Positions 61,350 through 64,000 of a stretch of 64,000 nt of DNA are shown piece after piece (positions within the stretch are counted from its first letter, which is position 1; every line of letters begins with the position of its first letter). This DNA comes from Beutenbergia cavernae DSM 12333 (GTDB lineage: Bacteria; Actinomycetota; Actinomycetes; Actinomycetales; Beutenbergiaceae). The translations under genes were made by a program, and so were the position numbers. Location of the stretch: positions 3,163,025 to 3,227,024 of the forward strand of contig NC_012669.1 of the NCBI RefSeq assembly GCF_000023105.1, read 5' to 3'. The notes below the pieces were generated by a model that made no database searches, was not told where the DNA came from, and saw only the letters and a list, made by a program, of their open reading frames with translations.

Positions 61350-62471
61350 TCAGGAGCAGCTGGGCAGGTCGGCGGTGTCGCCGGCCCCGATCGCCTCGAC
61401 GGCGTCCCGTGCGTCGGACAGCGTCGCCACGCGCACGACCTGCAGACCCTCCGGGACGTTCCCGACGACCTGCTCGCAGTTGGCGGCCGGGGCGAGGAAC
61501 CACCCGGCTCCGTCGCGCTGAGCCCCATGCAGCTTCTGCACGATCCCGCCGATCGCGCCGACCTCGCCGGACAGGTCGATCGTGCCGGTCCCCGCGATGA
61601 TCTCGCCGCCGGTGGAGTCGCCCGGCGTGAGCCGCTCGATGATCCCGAGCGCGAACATCGTGCCCGCACTCGGCCCGCCGATGTCCTGGATCTCGATGTC
61701 GACCTCGATCGGGAACGTGAACGTCGGGTCGATGAGCACGCCGAGCACGCTGCCGCCGTTGCCGTCGTCGCCGGTCACGACGTCGAGGGTCTCGGGCTCG
61801 CCGTCGCGCTCGACGCCGAGCGCGACGCTGGAACCGGGGGCGACGCCGTCGAGCACCTGCGTGAGGTCCGGGAACGTCTCCGTCGGCACGAGCGGGCCGT
61901 CCGGCGCCTGGATCGACGTGACGACGTCGCCCGGCTCGACGACGCCGTCCGACCCGGAGTCCGGGACCGCCGCGCTCACGGTCAGCACCGTCGGCACCTC
62001 GTAGCCCAGCTCGGTGAGGGCGGCAGCCGTCGCGTTCTCCTGCGACGTCGTCATCTGCGCCTGCGACGTGGACTGCAGCTCCTCACGGCTCACGCCGCGC
62101 TGGTAGACGCTCTCGACCGGGACGACGGCGACGGCGGAGGACAGCCAGCCCTGCACGACATCCGCCGCATCGACCGGGAAGCCCGGGCCTCCGGCGACCG
62201 ACACGGTCGTCAGGCGCAGCTGCCCCTCGCTGGGGAACGTCTCGGCGTCCGGGATCGTGATGAGCTCGACGTCGTCGACCTCCCCGAGCGTGTCGACGGT
62301 CGGCCCGGGCTGCTCGATCGCGTACGGCGCCGGCACGACGAGGATCGCGGCGAGCAGGACGAACGTCGCGAGACCGCTGGCCGCGAGCAGCACGCTGCGC
62401 GGCGAGAGCGACGATCGCGGCATGGGGATGTTCCGGTACGTGCGCGTGACCACCCGCCCATTCTCTGGCAT
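61350..62471 (-). CDS. PDZ-domain Lon-like (S16) membrane protease, YlbL type
   Basis: About 373 residues. An N-terminal membrane anchor (VLLAASGLATFVLLAAILVV), a PDZ domain in the middle (VVEPGDVVTSIQAPDGPLVP) and a C-terminal Lon-type protease domain with catalytic Ser in GGPSAGTMFALGII and Lys in GEVGAIGGIVQKLHGA. It is an extracytoplasmic protease of unknown target. ATG at 62471 has a GGAG site upstream; GTG 62453 and ATG 62423 are possible. Stop is 12 bases from the convergent WYL gene. Confidence 0.9.
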   Translation of the reverse strand: MPENGRVVTRTYRNIPMPRSSLSPRSVLLAASGLATFVLLAAILVVPAPYAIEQPGPTVDTLGEVDDVELITIPDAETFPSEGQLRLTTVSVAGGPGFPVDAADVVQGWLSSAVAVVPVESVYQRGVSREELQSTSQAQMTTSQENATAAALTELGYEVPTVLTVSAAVPDSGSDGVVEPGDVVTSIQAPDGPLVPTETFPDLTQVLDGVAPGSSVALGVERDGEPETLDVVTGDDGNGGSVLGVLIDPTFTFPIEVDIEIQDIGGPSAGTMFALGIIERLTPGDSTGGEIIAGTGTIDLSGEVGAIGGIVQKLHGAQRDGAGWFLAPAANCEQVVGNVPEGLQVVRVATLSDARDAVEAIGAGDTADLPSCS

Positions 62472-62595
62472 CGGCGAGGATCTCCGGCACGCTCCGGCTG
62501 CGTGGCTCGGCTCTGCGCCGTCAGCGAACCTCGTGCAGGCGCTGCCCCGCCGGTCGTTAGCGTGGGGGAAAGCCGGATCGAGCGGAGGCCACCTG

Positions 62596-64000
62596 ATGAG
62601 CGACGAGACCGACGACGACGCCCGCCGCACCTGGCGAGCGCTGCTGCGCTCGATGCTCGGCGAGGAGGGTGCCGAAGAGGCGATGCGCGCCCTCGAGGCG
62701 AACGGCTTCGATCCCGGCGCGATGGCTCAGGCGGCGGGCCTCCCCCTCGACCCGGCGCAGCTGCAGTCGATGATGGCGCAGATGCAGCGGATGCTCGCGA
62801 ACCCCGGCGGCGGCCCGGTGAACTGGACGCTCGCCCACGACGTCGCACGGCAGGCCGCGCACACGGGCGGCGACCCGTCCGTCACCGCGGCGCAGGCGGC
62901 GCAGGTGACGTCGGCGCTCGGCGTCGCGGACCTGTGGCTCGACGTCGCCACGGACCTCCCGCCGGCGGGAGGCCGCCAGGAGGCGTGGAGCCGGGCGACG
63001 TGGGTCGAGAGCACGCTCCCCACGTGGAAGCGGCTGGCAGAGCCGATCGCCGCGTCGGTGGCGCAGGCGCTGGTGACGGCGCTCGCCTCGCGCGGGGAGG
63101 ACGTCGTCCCGGGCATGGGCGCCGACGCGTCCGGCGTGCTGCGCCAGCTCGGCGGCACGGTGTTCGGCATGCAGGTCGGGCAGGCCGTCGGCACGCTGGC
63201 GAGCGAGGTGTTCGGCGTCAGCGACACGGGCCTCCCGCTGCTCGAGACGCCGGGCTCGGCGCTCGTCGTCGCGAACGTGGCGGCGTTCGCCGACGGGCTC
63301 GACGCGCCGGTGGACGAGGTTCGGCACTTCCTCGCCGTCCGGGAGGTCGCTCACGCACGGCTGTTCGCGCACGTGCCGTGGCTGCGCGCCCACGTGCTGG
63401 GGCTCGTCGAGGAGTACTCCCGCGGCATCGTCATCGACACCGAGCGCATGGAGGACGCGGTCCGTTCCATCGACCCGTCGGACCCGGAGGCGCTGCGCGG
63501 TGCGCTGTCGAGCGGGGTGTTCGCGCTCGAGCGGTCCGAGGCGCAGGAGGCGGCGCTCGGCCGCCTCGAGACGGCTCTGGCGCTCATCGAGGGCTGGGTG
63601 GAGGACGTCACGGCTCGCGCCGTCGCCCCGCACCTGCCGCACGCCGTGCCGCTGCGCGAGATGCTCCGCCGGCGCCGCGCCGCGGGCGGTCCGGCCGAGC
63701 AGACGTTCGCCGCGCTCGTCGGCCTGGAGCTGCGGCCCCGCCGCGCCCGCGAGGCGGCCGTGCTCTGGGCGTCGCTCGTGGAGCACGGTGGTGCGGCCGA
63801 GCGGGAGAGCGTCTGGGAGCACCCCGACCTCCTGCCCACCGCCGACGACCTCGACGACGCCGCCGGCTATCGCGAGCGGCGCGCCGCACGCCTGGTCGAG
63901 AGCACCGACCTCGACTCCGCCCTCGCCGACCTGCTGGCCACCGGCGAGGCCGAGTGGGCCGCCGAGCGTGACGCGGTCGACGGCGGTGCCCACGCGGGCG
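62596..64000 (+). CDS. DUF2342/zincin_2-type putative metalloprotease (3' end outside window)
   Basis: 468 residues are visible and the frame is open to the window edge. N-terminal WRALLRSMLGEEGAEEAMRA and QMQRMLANPGGGPVNW, a glycine-rich helix FGMQVGQAVGTLASEVFGVS and the key segment HFLAVREVAHARLFAHVPWL. Family members are described as zinc-dependent proteases linked to coenzyme F420 gene clusters, with a HExxH-like site; here it reads REVAH. Start at the ATG at 62596 with GGAGG 11 bases upstream. Neighbour of the PDZ-S16 protease, divergent. Confidence 0.85.
   Translation, partial: MSDETDDDARRTWRALLRSMLGEEGAEEAMRALEANGFDPGAMAQAAGLPLDPAQLQSMMAQMQRMLANPGGGPVNWTLAHDVARQAAHTGGDPSVTAAQAAQVTSALGVADLWLDVATDLPPAGGRQEAWSRATWVESTLPTWKRLAEPIAASVAQALVTALASRGEDVVPGMGADASGVLRQLGGTVFGMQVGQAVGTLASEVFGVSDTGLPLLETPGSALVVANVAAFADGLDAPVDEVRHFLAVREVAHARLFAHVPWLRAHVLGLVEEYSRGIVIDTERMEDAVRSIDPSDPEALRGALSSGVFALERSEAQEAALGRLETALALIEGWVEDVTARAVAPHLPHAVPLREMLRRRRAAGGPAEQTFAALVGLELRPRRAREAAVLWASLVEHGGAAERESVWEHPDLLPTADDLDDAAGYRERRAARLVESTDLDSALADLLATGEAEWAAERDAVDGGAHAG

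Overview
The window is a piece of a very GC-rich actinobacterial chromosome. It most likely comes from a plant-polymer-degrading member of the Micrococcales (Cellulomonadaceae/Promicromonosporaceae-like). That placement rests on a complete cellobiose uptake operon with CebR-type operators, several LacI-controlled sugar loci, and actinobacterial marker families (UPF0182, the PDZ-S16 YlbL-type protease, a DUF2342/zincin_2 protein, PPA1309). It is an inference; there is no rRNA gene to confirm it. No phage, insertion sequence, CRISPR array or plasmid gene was seen.

Region by region. 1-5514 (minus): an FAD-dependent oxidoreductase, an IclR regulator, and the binding protein and first permease of a carbohydrate importer of unknown substrate. 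5515-5816: divergent control region with an inverted repeat inside the left promoter and two mirror-image CebR operators for the right operon. 5817-11843: cebE-cebF-cebG-bglC-cebR, uptake and hydrolysis of cellobiose/cellodextrins. 12068-21111: a phosphodiester-scavenging locus (secreted glycerophosphodiester phosphodiesterase, metallophosphoesterase, LacI regulator, complete Ugp-like importer with its own ATPase, HAD phosphatase). Near-identical operators sit between the -35 and -10 elements of its two main promoters. 21324-31667: mostly single-gene metabolism, including bifunctional proline dehydrogenase PutA divergent from a PAS-AraC regulator, an OsmC protein, an aldo/keto reductase and an ArsR-SRPBCC-VOC operon. 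31744-36726: two luciferase-like monooxygenases, a striking array of three identical hairpins, glycerate kinase, and thymidylate synthase with dihydrofolate reductase. 36729-40249: a Tat-exported DUF4838 protein divergent from its LacI regulator. 40313-44373: a MoxR/DUF58/DUF4129 operon. 44413-45312: a Fpg/Nei DNA glycosylase. 45405-51834: another sugar importer, LacI regulator and GH2 glycosidase sharing an AACGTT-centred operator. 51946-55625: alditol oxidase, AlkD-like repair protein, a second ArsR-SRPBCC operon and a small membrane protein. 55845-64000: initiator tRNA, UPF0182 membrane protein, PPA1309 protein, DinB/WYL pair, PDZ-S16 protease and the start of a DUF2342 protein.

How the parts fit. 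Four binding-protein-dependent importers are present, each with its own regulator and catabolic enzyme(s), but only one ATPase gene is visible, so an ATPase must be shared or lie elsewhere. Two binding-protein genes are followed by a strong hairpin before the permease gene. Many single genes seem to be transcribed without a leader, with an xAxxxT hexamer 6-7 bases before the start codon. Most operon ends carry long hairpins of locus-specific sequence. The best candidates for something undescribed are the triple 60-bp hairpin array at 33887-34043, the wider class of word-repeating operon-end hairpins, and the LacI-controlled phosphodiester regulon.
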